Source: Caballeronia udeis
GTDB lineage: Bacteria; Pseudomonadota; Gammaproteobacteria; Burkholderiales; Burkholderiaceae
NCBI RefSeq assembly: GCF_001544555.2
Contig: NZ_FCOK02000075.1
Location: 1-50,800, forward strand
Length of the DNA: 50,800 nt
Direction of reading: 5' to 3'
A program made the translations under genes and the position numbers. Each line of letters begins with the position of its first letter. Positions within the stretch are counted from its first letter, which is position 1. This document shows positions 1 to 7,245 of the stretch, in pieces. The notes below the pieces were generated by a model that saw only the letters and a list, made by a program, of their open reading frames with translations, was not told where the DNA came from and did no database searches.

Positions 1-65
1 TACGGTCATCGTTGCTCCTGGATGCTGGCAGTCTCCTGCCAAATGACCGTTTACACAAAACTAAT
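1..65 (-). mobile_element. End of an IS256-like insertion sequence (element continues off the left edge)
   Basis: Read on the minus strand, this stretch carries a TTTTGTGTAAA end motif (about 52-62), a hairpin at 26-41 (TGGCAG / CTGCCA), the ribosome binding site AGGAG at 15-19, and an ATG at 9-7 that opens a frame leaving the window. TTGTGTAAA-type termini and a transposase starting shortly inside them are known for IS256-family elements; family assignment is inference because almost none of the transposase is visible. The neighbouring oxidoreductase frame stops right at this boundary, which supports an insertion. The start region ATGACCGT (9-2) is the exact complement of ACGGTCAT (50-43), so the start codon can be folded into a stem. 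Confidence 0.55.
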
Positions 66-850
66 TACACCCTCCCTATCGCCGTTTTCAGGAACCAGGA
101 CGCACCGGTCTCTTTGGCAAAATCAGGATCAGGCGGACCGGCGATCCCTATGAGTTTGCCACGCGGCTTGAGCACTCGCAGCGACTTCTCCAGGGTATTT
201 CCACCCTGCGTATCCAGAACTACATCGTAGTCCTTTAGAATGAGTGAAAAGTCATCTTTCTTGTAATCGATAACGACATCCGCGCCGAGGCTTTTCACCA
301 GTTCGATATTCCGCGCGCTCGTGGTGGTTGCGACAGTCGCTCCCGCATGCTTGGCCAGTTGAATGGCAAAGGTACCAACGCCGCCCGAGCCAGCATGAAT
401 GAGCACCTTCTGCCCTTTCCGGAGTTGTCCTTTTTCGATCATCGCCTGCCAGGCCGTCAATCCCACCAGCGGGATTGAAGCCGCTTCCTCCATCGTGAGA
501 GTGGTGGGCTTGAGGGCTACGCCATCCTCTTTGACCGCAATGAATTCCGCGAAGGTGCCAATGCGATCCTTGTGCGGTCGCGCATAGACCTCGTCGCCCG
601 GTTTGAATTGTCGTACGCGCGATCCGACGCGAACGACCACCCCGGCCAAGTCGTTGCCCAGAATCAGAGGCAAGCGATAGGGCAAGACAAGCTTGAACTC
701 TCCATCCCTGATCTTCGAATCGAGAGGGTTCACGCTAGCGGCGTGGATCTGGATCAATACGTCGTCCTCGCGCGGCTCCGGGGGCGGCATATCGGCAGCT
801 CGTATGCCATTCTTGCGTCCATATCGATCGACGACGAATGCCTTCATCAC
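65..850 (-). pseudogene. Zinc-type alcohol dehydrogenase / quinone oxidoreductase, 3'-truncated
   Basis: Member of the medium-chain dehydrogenase/reductase superfamily (NADP-dependent quinone-oxidoreductase-like), a cytosolic NAD(P)H-using enzyme. The 261 residues show the N-terminal GroES-like domain (PLDSKIRDG, LGNDLAGVVVRVG) and the Rossmann nucleotide site HAGSGGVGTFAIQLAKHAGA in mid-protein. Family members are about 330 residues; this frame stops at GASWFLKTAIGRV, where homologues normally continue for about 70 residues of the closing catalytic domain. The break coincides with the IS256-like end at 1-65, and the stop codon lies in the foreign sequence. It is therefore probably a disrupted gene. 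It sits downstream of a TetR gene on the same strand, with a TetR-type operator between them, so it was probably that repressor's target. The exact substrate is unknown. Confidence 0.8.
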
Positions 851-979
851 GGTTCCTTGTCAGTTTCTGGTTGAGTCAGACGGCCGGCGGGGCCACTGGC
901 CGTATTTCGGGTTTCCATGTTGTCCTTCTGATATTGAGGGATGTCTTTACCTGGTTTGTCGAGTATTCATCTCACTGAA

Positions 980-997
980 ATATGATATACATCATAT
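980..997. promoter_or_regulatory. Near-perfect 18-bp palindrome, probable TetR operator
   Basis: ATATGATATACATCATAT has one mismatched central pair and lies between the tetR gene and the oxidoreductase gene, in the leader of the latter. Its core ATGAT-N4-ATCAT recurs at 1630-1643, on the start of the tetR gene. A shared palindrome at both promoters is the usual pattern for an autoregulating TetR repressor. Binding itself is inferred. Confidence 0.6.
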
Positions 998-1034
998 TCT
1001 GAATCCAACGAAAACCGACACCGGGCCGGTGGAT

Positions 1035-1643
1035 TCACGCATCGATGGGCGCGAGTTTTTTCAATGCGGCTTCAAGAAAACTTTCCGACAACTTGGGGTC
1101 GTCAACGGCGCGCGCCAGCACCATGGTTCCAACCATGGTGGCCACCGTCGTAAGCGCCTGTTCGTGCGCGCCCGGTTGACCCCAATCGGGCAATTGGCGC
1201 GCAACGACATCGATCATCTCCTTGATACGGCGGGTGGCCGCTCGCCGCACGACTGGCGCCTGGCGCGGCATCTCCGAGCCGAGGGCGGAGACCGGACAGC
1301 CAGTCTCCATGTCTTCACAATGCTCCTTCGACAGATAGGCGCGCACCAATGACCGCAATGCCTGCTCTGGAGGCACGGAGGCGGCTATTTGCTCCGACAG
1401 GGCGACGGCTTCAGCACCGGCCCGGTCAGCCGCTTCGGCAAGCAGGACCTCGCGCGATGGGAAGTGGGCATAGAAGCCGCCGTGTGTCAGGCCGGCCTCC
1501 TTCATGATGTCCGCCACGCCCGTGCCGTCGTAGCCGCTGCGACGAATCACGCGCGCCGCAACCTGCACGATACGCTCGTGCGTGATTTCCTTCCGGCTGA
1601 CGGTTTTCCGGTTGATTGATGGATTTTTCATGATGAGCATCAT
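1035..1643 (-). CDS. TetR/AcrR family transcriptional regulator
   Basis: A 202-residue repressor-type protein. The N-terminal helix-turn-helix is clear (TGVADIMKEAGLTHGGFYAHF, about residues 40-61), preceded by the helix ERIVQVAARVIRRSGYDG. The C-terminal ligand domain resembles regulators of reductase and efflux genes (DMETGCPVSALGSEMPRQ). The frame opens with ATG ATG CTC ATC ATG; the third ATG (1631-1629) is a possible alternative start, and no strong ribosome binding site precedes either. Its own start overlaps an ATGAT-N4-ATCAT palindrome, and a second copy lies ahead of the downstream oxidoreductase, so it probably represses itself and that gene. The neighbouring oxidoreductase suggests sensing of an electrophile or quinone-like ligand; this is inference. 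Confidence 0.85.
   Translation of the reverse strand: MMLIMKNPSINRKTVSRKEITHERIVQVAARVIRRSGYDGTGVADIMKEAGLTHGGFYAHFPSREVLLAEAADRAGAEAVALSEQIAASVPPEQALRSLVRAYLSKEHCEDMETGCPVSALGSEMPRQAPVVRRAATRRIKEMIDVVARQLPDWGQPGAHEQALTTVATMVGTMVLARAVDDPKLSESFLEAALKKLAPIDA
1630..1643. promoter_or_regulatory. Second copy of the TetR-type operator, overlapping the tetR start
   Basis: ATGATGAGCATCAT matches the core of the palindrome at 980-997 (ATGAT-N4-ATCAT). It covers the first five codons of the regulator, so binding would block transcription or initiation of its own gene. Inferred from sequence identity of the two sites. Confidence 0.55.
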
Positions 1644-1699
1644 ATAACGTTTCGACGCAATGTGCTGTGCTGTGAGGAGCGATGTCGTTGGCGATCCGC

Positions 1700-1730
1700 T
1701 TGACCCTCACGTAGCGTAAGGTTCTAGCCT
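1700..1730 (+). promoter_or_regulatory. MerR-type promoter with 19-bp spacer and internal dyad
   Basis: A -35 box TTGACC (1700-1705) and a -10-like TAGCCT (1725-1730) are separated by 19 bp. The spacer contains the dyad CCTCACG-TAG-CGTAAGG (1705-1721). Overlong 19-20 bp spacers with a centred dyad are the hallmark of promoters activated by DNA distortion by MerR-family proteins. The regulator gene starting at 1765 lies immediately downstream, so autoactivation is expected. Confidence 0.7.
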
Positions 1731-1764
1731 TCATCGTGCGCACTGAACGGGGGCTTGCATACTT

Positions 1765-2778
1765 TTGAAAGTAGGGGAATTGGCGAAGAAGAGCGGACTG
1801 ACCGTCCGCACGCTGCATCACTACGACGCCATCGGCCTGCTCACGCCTTCGGCGCGCGCCGATAACGGCTACCGGCTGTACAACCGTGACGACATTGCCC
1901 GGCTTCACCGAATCCAGGCGTTGCGCGGCTTCGGTCTCACGCTAGCCGACATCGGCGCTTATCTAGCCCAGCCCGACAAGCCTCTTGCCGACATCGTCGC
2001 ACGTCAGATCGCGATGCTCGACGCGCAGATCGACAAGGCGGCGCGCTTGCGCGACCGTCTTCAGGAACTGCGCGGCACGCTGATGGACGGCAAGGAGCCC
2101 GAGCTGGTCGACTGGCTCAGAACCCTGGAGTTGATGACAATGTTCAACCGCTACTTTTCCCAAGAAGAACTGGACCGCTTGCCGATGTACCGGAAGACCC
2201 AGACGCAGTCCGTCGAGTGGACGGAACTCGTCGCAGAGGTGCGCGTCCTGATGGACGCCGGTGTTTCTCCCGCCGATGAATGTCCACGCGCGCTTGCGGA
2301 CCGTTGGATGACGCTGCTCGCGCGCGACACCAACAACGACCCGCGCATGTTTGCAAAGCTGAACCGCATGCACGACAACGAGCCGTCGATGCAGGCGAGC
2401 ATGGGCATTTCGCCCGAGTTGCGCGATTACGTGATTCGCGCTTTCGCCGAGACCAAGATTGCGATCTTTGAGCGGTATTTGTCGCCCGGGGAGTTTCACT
2501 TTCTGCGCGCGAACTACGGCAAGCGTGCGATGGAATGGCCGCAGTTGATGGCCGATGCGCGCGATGCAATCGACGAAGGCGTGACACCGGATTCGCCGCA
2601 AGCACGCGAACTGGCGCGACGGTGGATGGATCTGTTTCGCAGCTATGCCGGCGATGATCCGGCGACGCATGCGAAGATTCGCCACGCACTGCAGAACGAG
2701 CCGGAGTTGACGAAAGGGTCGTGGGCGAATGAGGACTTGCTTGGATTTATGCGGGAGGCAATAAGGCGGCCCGAATAG
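1765..2778 (+). CDS. MerR family activator with duplicated TipAS-like effector domain
   Basis: A 337-residue regulator. Residues 1-70 form the MerR winged helix (VGELAKKSGLTVRTLHHYDA, GYRLYNRDDIARLHRI), residues 75-115 the dimerising coiled coil, and the rest an alpha-helical effector domain of the TipAS/antibiotic-recognition type. Residues 152-207 and 258-313 are recognisable repeats of each other (W-x2-L ... LADRWM ... NDPRMFAKL ... NEP versus W-x2-L ... LARRWM ... DDPATHAKI ... NEP). The start is a TTG codon at 1765 preceded by GGGGG; no in-frame ATG fits the N-terminal motif better. It is divergent from tetR. TipA-type proteins bind bulky hydrophobic compounds and activate their own promoter; the promoter at 1700-1730 fits that. 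Confidence 0.85.
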   Translation: MKVGELAKKSGLTVRTLHHYDAIGLLTPSARADNGYRLYNRDDIARLHRIQALRGFGLTLADIGAYLAQPDKPLADIVARQIAMLDAQIDKAARLRDRLQELRGTLMDGKEPELVDWLRTLELMTMFNRYFSQEELDRLPMYRKTQTQSVEWTELVAEVRVLMDAGVSPADECPRALADRWMTLLARDTNNDPRMFAKLNRMHDNEPSMQASMGISPELRDYVIRAFAETKIAIFERYLSPGEFHFLRANYGKRAMEWPQLMADARDAIDEGVTPDSPQARELARRWMDLFRSYAGDDPATHAKIRHALQNEPELTKGSWANEDLLGFMREAIRRPE

Positions 2779-3077
2779 ACGCTGCGAAGACGTAAGTCAG
2801 AAGCTGGACCCTGGCGGAAAACGCCTTCGATCACGATAACGAGTACCTGGCCTATGTCCGCCATCCCGTGAACGGCTATCTCTCGCAGCCGATTCCCATT
2901 AATGCGGACCGAGGCAACGCGTTCACCGTCGTCACGCGACGATGGCGTCTGCGTATTTTCAAACGCTGAACGCAATCCGCTCCATGTGCGAAGCAAGCAG
3001 ATCGGACGCGTCGATCACGTCCCGTTCGATCAGACGCTGTTGTTCGAGGTCATTCAAGGTTCAGCCGTGCAGGGCAA
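2779..3077. other. Stretch without a confident gene; short coding debris
   Basis: On the plus strand an open frame without a start runs to a TGA at about 2970 (it reads AYVRHPVNGYLSQPIPIN), and on the minus strand a 32-codon frame (3057-2959) follows the flavin monooxygenase remnant. Neither is recognisable. Both look like fragments left by rearrangement, in keeping with the broken genes on the right. Confidence 0.3.
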
Positions 3078-3711
3078 TTACTTTGCGGGCTGGTTATTGG
3101 TGAAGAAATCAACCAGGCTCTGGGGCGCGTTGGGGCCGAGACACACCTCGAGTACGCCTTGCGCTTCCACAGCCTCGGACGCGCTGCGGGGGAAGAGGTC
3201 CTTTTCATACGCAGTGAGCGCGGCTTCAATGTCATCGGGGTTGGCGGCGATGGCCTTCCCGAGTTCAGCGCCGTCGAACATTGCGAGGTTGGCTCCTTCG
3301 CCAGACGGGATCATCAGGTGCGCTGCATCGCCGAGGAGTGTCACGCCGGGTACGCGAGCCCATCTGTGCTCGACGGGAAGCGCATGAATAGGGCGAGGCA
3401 CAGGGTCCGTCTCACCGTCGGTGATCAACGCTGTCAGCTCCGGAGCCCAGCCATCGAACTCCCTGGCAACGTGGGCCTTGGCAGCTGCCGGGTCAGAGAA
3501 GTCGATGCTGTCAATCCAGTCCTTTGGCTTGTTCAACTCCACGTACGTGTGCAGCACGCCATCGGGCTCGCGGTGCGCGAAAATGCCTTTTCCCGGCGCC
3601 AGCGCAAATAGCGCGCCACCGCCAACCGCTTCCGCGCTCGCCTTGTGACGGGTGTCGCCGTCAAACAGGTATGTCTCGATGAAGGAGGTGCCGACATACG
3701 CAGGTGTCGAC
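3078..3711 (-). pseudogene. FAD-dependent monooxygenase (TetX-like), C-terminal fragment
   Basis: About 210 residues of the C-terminal part of a class A flavin monooxygenase of the TetX/aromatic hydroxylase type. The second FAD-binding motif is intact (VTLLGDAAHLMIPSGEGANL), followed by DGAELGKAI and the closing helices. The N-terminal Rossmann domain (GxGxxG) is absent. Homology begins at TPAYVGTSFIETYLFDGDT; further upstream the frame is non-homologous and the same DNA instead encodes VOC-domain sequence in another frame. The junction lies at a GTCGAC hexamer (3706-3711). A frame with an apparent ATG reaches 3776, but its first 28 residues are low-complexity noise. The product would lack the cofactor fold and is presumably non-functional. 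Confidence 0.75.
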
Positions 3712-3890
3712 TTCCAGGCCGAAGTGGAAGTTTTTCGGCCAGACGGGTACCTCGTCGTCGACCTGCTCGAGGACAATGTCGAAGGCGTTACGCTTGAGCA
3801 GGCAGTGCTGTCCGGCCGCGACGACCTCGCAGCCGAGATATTTTTCGAAAAACGCAGCCTTGCCCTGGTGAGCGGCGTGTTCTATACATT
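3709..3890 (-). pseudogene. VOC-family (glyoxalase/bleomycin-resistance fold) fragment
   Basis: In the minus-strand frame offset from the monooxygenase remnant, about 60 residues read KAAFFEKYLGCEVVAAGQHC ... KRNAFDIVLEQVDD ... WPKNFHFGLEVD. That spacing of FxExxLG, an LxR/K-x-FDIVL strand and a W-P-x-NFHFG-x-EVD strand matches one half of a vicinal-oxygen-chelate module. There is no convincing start codon, and the homology ends at the GTCGAC where monooxygenase sequence takes over in another frame. I read it as half of a recombination scar. Assignment rests on motif recognition only. Confidence 0.5.
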
Positions 3891-3915
3891 CAGCATAGAC
3901 ACAGGAGGTTTTCAC

Positions 3916-4506
3916 ATGGCATACAACCGCCGCCACGCCCGAGGATTGCTTAGCGCATCCGAGTTGCCGTTGTTTGAATGCAGTGTCGGCGAGGCCCTGA
4001 CCGGGTGGAGCGCCGCGCAATTGCGCCAGAAAATAAAGCGCGCTTGCACCCTCCGTGACAAGTATCGTGATCTTCTGCGCCGTCAGAAACTGGCCACCCG
4101 CGAGCGCACGGGCACCAAGTCGGGCGTGCTGGGTAACGACAACGCGCGCACTGAACAAAAGGTCAAGCTGTTCGAAGAAGTGCAGCAGCGCCTCGAGGGC
4201 CGACAGGCCAAGCTTGCCGCAACCGAAGCCCGTCAGGCCAACCAGGCGGAACGCGCGCTTGCGCTAGCCGTGATACGTAAACCGCTCGTCGGGAAAAGCA
4301 AGGTAGTCGCCTCAAAAGGGCCCTCCAGCAAGCGCGAGGCGGTTGCAGCAGCGACGATAAGTCCCAAGGCGAGAGTGGGTTTGACCAGTGAGAAAGCGAG
4401 CGCAGCAGCGCAACGTTCGCAGCTCGCCGGCTCGCGTTCCAAGGTGATTCAGACGCACCTCGCGGCGCAAGGCCGGCGGCAACAGGCAGTCCGCGACAAG
4501 CGCTGA
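3916..4506 (+). CDS. Hypothetical basic coiled-coil protein
   Basis: A 196-residue protein not assigned to a family. The ATG at 3916 has an excellent ribosome binding site (AGGAGG at 3903-3908), which decides the start; the open frame extends further upstream but only through the VOC debris. Residues 1-40 are a compact N-terminal segment (SELPLFECSVGEALTGW), residues 40-120 a charged helical or coiled-coil stretch (QKIKRACTLRDKYRDLLRRQ, VKLFEEVQQRLEGRQAK), and the last 75 residues are Ala/Lys/Arg/Ser-rich and strongly basic (KSKVVASKGPSSKREAVAAA). No signal peptide or membrane segment. The basic tail recalls histone H1-like or nucleic-acid-binding tails, but function is not claimed. It stands alone, divergent from gene debris on the left. 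Confidence 0.7.
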   Translation: MAYNRRHARGLLSASELPLFECSVGEALTGWSAAQLRQKIKRACTLRDKYRDLLRRQKLATRERTGTKSGVLGNDNARTEQKVKLFEEVQQRLEGRQAKLAATEARQANQAERALALAVIRKPLVGKSKVVASKGPSSKREAVAAATISPKARVGLTSEKASAAAQRSQLAGSRSKVIQTHLAAQGRRQQAVRDKR

Positions 4507-4593
4507 GTTTGTATCGGGCACCTGGCTCCGCGTCAAAACTGACCGTTCGCCAGAAAAGTTGACAGTCCGCCGGGTTCTTTCAGAACTAGCCCC

Positions 4594-4893
4594 TTATACC
4601 GTGCGCTTACGCCGAACGAGTACCATGCGTATCAACAGCAAGATCACAACCGCGATACCGATGTAGATGGTAGCTGGAATAAAGAATGCAAGAAATTGCT
4701 CGTGCTTACCTGTGCCAATTTTCATCAGGTACTTTTCCGCCAGCGCTTCCAACGTGGCGCCCAGTGAGATCACGAACACTATTGTTGTCAGAAGCAGTGC
4801 AATAGAAAGCGTTGCGCGGATGACGCCGCGCGGCGCGACTGCTACGTTACCGGTCAACGGCGGCCGTCCGGCAGGCGGGGTTGGAGTGCTCAT
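4594..4893 (-). CDS. Small two-pass inner-membrane protein
   Basis: A 99-residue protein starting MSTPTPPAGRPPLTGN. A longer open frame exists upstream, but this ATG (4893-4891) opens the part that looks coding. After a proline-rich cytoplasmic N-terminus come two hydrophobic helices (ATLSIALLLTTIVFVISLGA and FLAFFIPATIYIGIAVVILL), separated by a short charged loop (EKYLMKIGTGKHEQ) and followed by a positively charged RMVLVRRKR tail. By the positive-inside rule both termini face the cytoplasm. It belongs to no family I recognise and stands alone, so a role cannot be inferred. Confidence 0.6.
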   Translation of the reverse strand: MSTPTPPAGRPPLTGNVAVAPRGVIRATLSIALLLTTIVFVISLGATLEALAEKYLMKIGTGKHEQFLAFFIPATIYIGIAVVILLLIRMVLVRRKRTV

Positions 4894-5648
4894 CAAGGTC
4901 CCGATCTGGTCATTAGTTGTGTGTTCAAGTTCCACTGTCGTGCCTGGGCTCCGGGAAGAGCTATGGCGAAGAGAGTGCGCGCCAATAGTATACCTGTCGG
5001 GCGTAAAATAATTCGGATACCTGATCGAATTTCTCATCGAGCGTCCACCGCCCGCAGCGGTCGCTGATGTGAGGCTTGCAGGCATTCAATATCGGTGAGC
5101 GGCTAGCACGACGCAAAGCAAACTTGGGCCAACGCCCTTGATGCACTGAAAATTCGCTCCGCCGTGAACGGTCAACATCCGCTCCGGATATTGCTGACCT
5201 CAGTCGTTGCGCTGCTGTCGTGTTCGTCATGTCAGATTACCTACGAATTCCCTACTCCAGATTTCATTGACCGCCGTGCCGCTCTGCTTTGGTTGACTTG
5301 GACTGACGTCCTGAGCTTTCGCTCTTGGAATCTGTCCCAGCGCTTCGTGCGTGGGCGCGGTCAAAAATCCTTGCCAAAAATTTCTTCACCGGATTTTACG
5401 CCTTTCGTCCGGCTCGTTCGATATTCACCACGTAGGCGTGGCAGTAGTGATATCGACCGCTGCACGATGAACTTGAGGATAGGCACGGTGCGGTAAGGCG
5501 AGGGGCGCCAGTGCTCCCCGTTCTGAGCGTGCCTCGTCCCTTCGCTGTGGCGGTGCGCTCGGGCCCGACACCGTCACGTTGACAGGGCGGTTGGGTTTTG
5601 CCGCCATAACTGGAATAAGCCAGGCGCACTGAATAATCAAAGGATTAC
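4894..5648. other. 755-bp stretch without a confident gene
   Basis: The only candidate is a plus-strand GTG-initiated frame at 5164-5496 (110 codons), whose first residues (LRILLTSVVALLSCSSC) resemble a lipoprotein signal with Cys. It has no ribosome binding site and its downstream sequence does not look coding. The rest holds only short frames and is probably eroded mobile-element flank. Confidence 0.3.
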
Positions 5649-5960
5649 TTATAAAAATGAGGAATGAAGCTTCTGCACGGCGCACAGGGGCGTCTCGCTT
5701 TGATTTTTAACCTGTCCTTTCCCGAACATACGTATCAACTCGATGCCACGCAGAATGACGCGCACGCAGTGGAAGGCCCTGAATTCCTGCACTTCCCGGG
5801 GCACTGCCTTCCGGGGCGAGATCTGTTCCGCTCTTGTCAAACATCACCGTCTCCGGGATCTCGGCTCGTTCAACCATCATTTCATGCAGGTGGCGCAGCC
5901 TCAATGGAGCAGGCCGCTTAGCAACGCACGCAAGTCAGCATCACGTTCGCCGGATGATGG
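5649..5960 (-). pseudogene. IS6-family transposase remnant, multiply deleted and frameshifted
   Basis: Pieces of an IS6/IS26-type DDE transposase lie in order on the minus strand in three frames. First comes HPANVMLTCVRC, like the N-terminal zinc-helix region of these enzymes. Then LRHLHEMMVERA, which fuses straight onto IPETVMFDKSGTDLAP, the second-Asp region normally about 100 residues later. Last is VQEFRAFHCVRVILRGIELI followed by RMFGKGQVKNQ, the C-terminal helix after the catalytic Glu. The HEMM-to-PETV fusion means most of the catalytic core is gone, and two frameshifts separate the rest. Terminal repeats could not be recognised. Identification is by motif order; the element is certainly dead. 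Confidence 0.7.
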
Positions 5961-6323
5961 AGTCGATCAAGACCTCGTTCGCGGCCGCGTTCGTAGTCTT
6001 GATCGTCGGTGACATCGTTTGTTCTTGGGTGCGTTCGCTATAGCAGATTCGCTTATTGCGACAAAGCATTTTGCAAACACTGGGCGCCGTGGATTAGCTA
6101 AATTCAGACAAAGCACAGATACAGCCCGACATACCGAATTTTCACCGTTTTGAGATGTTCTACTGAGCTAATGTAGCAGCTGAACTGCGGCACACTTGAG
6201 TTGTACGCCGAGATAGATGGTCGAAACCACATGTTATTTGACCGAACACAAAATCCAGCATCGCGGCCCCGGTAGGGTCATGAATCTAACTTGTCTCGAA
6301 CCTGGATGTTGGGCGGGACTGAT
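5961..6323. other. AT-rich intergenic region ahead of the polysaccharide block
   Basis: No gene seen. Composition falls clearly towards AT from about 6040, marking the left border of the lower-GC block (6300-9140). It presumably holds the promoter of the gene at 6324, but no box is good enough to name. Confidence 0.35.
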
Positions 6324-7181
6324 ATGAGGGATAGATTTCAGATGGATAGCAAGGGCGACCGTAGCGCTAAAGAAGATATGCACATGATCGTTGTAGTCTA
6401 CTACCCTGCTTACCTGACAAAGATTGCGCGGATAATCGGGGTACTGGGTGGTTGGCAAGAAATGAAGTCTTTGCGCGTAGTAGTGAACAACCCGGCGATC
6501 AGCGAAAAACACGCAGAAAGTGTCTTCCTAAACGCCGCTCCCACCGTAAAAATCATTCGGCACGACAATGAAGGCCTCGAATTTGGCGCCTATCAGCGGG
6601 GCTTGAACGATCTCAGAGCGAGCATTCCCGAGCGTTTCACTTGCCTGTTTGCCAACGACACAGTCGGCACACATCAGCCAATTGACCGGTTCTTTTTACG
6701 AAACTTGCATGGCGCAGTTCGTACCTATATGGGGACGAAATTTATTTCGGGCCGAATCGATTCAGCCGTGCGACAGGTAGAAGTCAACCACCTGCTTGGA
6801 ACACGTTGGGTGCGATCCAATCTTTTCGTCATGGATGACGCCGCGCTCAAAAGCATCAACCACATGATCTACGTGCCGGAGCTGAACGCTTACATCAATG
6901 ACAGTCCGGACGAAGACAGCTTTTTTGGACCAGCCGTGGCGCAGTCCCTCAGGCGGCACATTTCTGGCTGGCTCTTCTCGACAAATCCCGACGCCTGGTA
7001 CAAAGCGGAACCACTGTCGATTAAAAACAGCACCGGCATGGCCAATAAAGCCAGATGCGTACTCCAGGAGCTGTTTTTTAGTATGCGGCTTGCACATTTC
7101 GACACCGGCTTCGTCCAGCCGAAACCGCTGACGGTCGCGGAAAAGATTGCAGTCAGGGCAGGGTTCAAGAAATTTTTGTAG
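6324..7181 (+). CDS. Putative glycosyltransferase-like surface-polysaccharide protein
   Basis: A 285-residue cytosolic protein. The segment MIVVVYYPAYLTKIARIIGV, the motif HDNEGLEFGAYQRGLNDL and then CLFANDTVGTH resemble the nucleotide-sugar-binding half of small GT-A-like or rhamnan-synthesis-F-like glycosyltransferases, in which an N-x-G-x-E-FGAYQ-G motif precedes a FxNDS/T-type motif. Assignment is by motif only. The start at 6324 is preceded by GGCGGGAC; a TTG at 6291 and an ATG at 6378 are alternatives. It lies 64 bp ahead of the Wzx flippase and in the same AT-rich block, so it probably builds or modifies the same polysaccharide. Codon use differs from the neighbouring high-GC genes, suggesting horizontal acquisition. 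Confidence 0.55.
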   Translation: MRDRFQMDSKGDRSAKEDMHMIVVVYYPAYLTKIARIIGVLGGWQEMKSLRVVVNNPAISEKHAESVFLNAAPTVKIIRHDNEGLEFGAYQRGLNDLRASIPERFTCLFANDTVGTHQPIDRFFLRNLHGAVRTYMGTKFISGRIDSAVRQVEVNHLLGTRWVRSNLFVMDDAALKSINHMIYVPELNAYINDSPDEDSFFGPAVAQSLRRHISGWLFSTNPDAWYKAEPLSIKNSTGMANKARCVLQELFFSMRLAHFDTGFVQPKPLTVAEKIAVRAGFKKFL

Positions 7182-7245
7182 CAGTGCGGCGTCTGTTACC
7201 GAACAAGATTCGCCTCCGAATGCTTCCAATCAATCAACTTAGCGA

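Noticed and set aside
5164..5496. Putative lipoprotein frame with a Cys after a hydrophobic run
   Set aside because: No ribosome binding site and non-coding-like sequence after residue 40; kept only as a note in the gene-free stretch.
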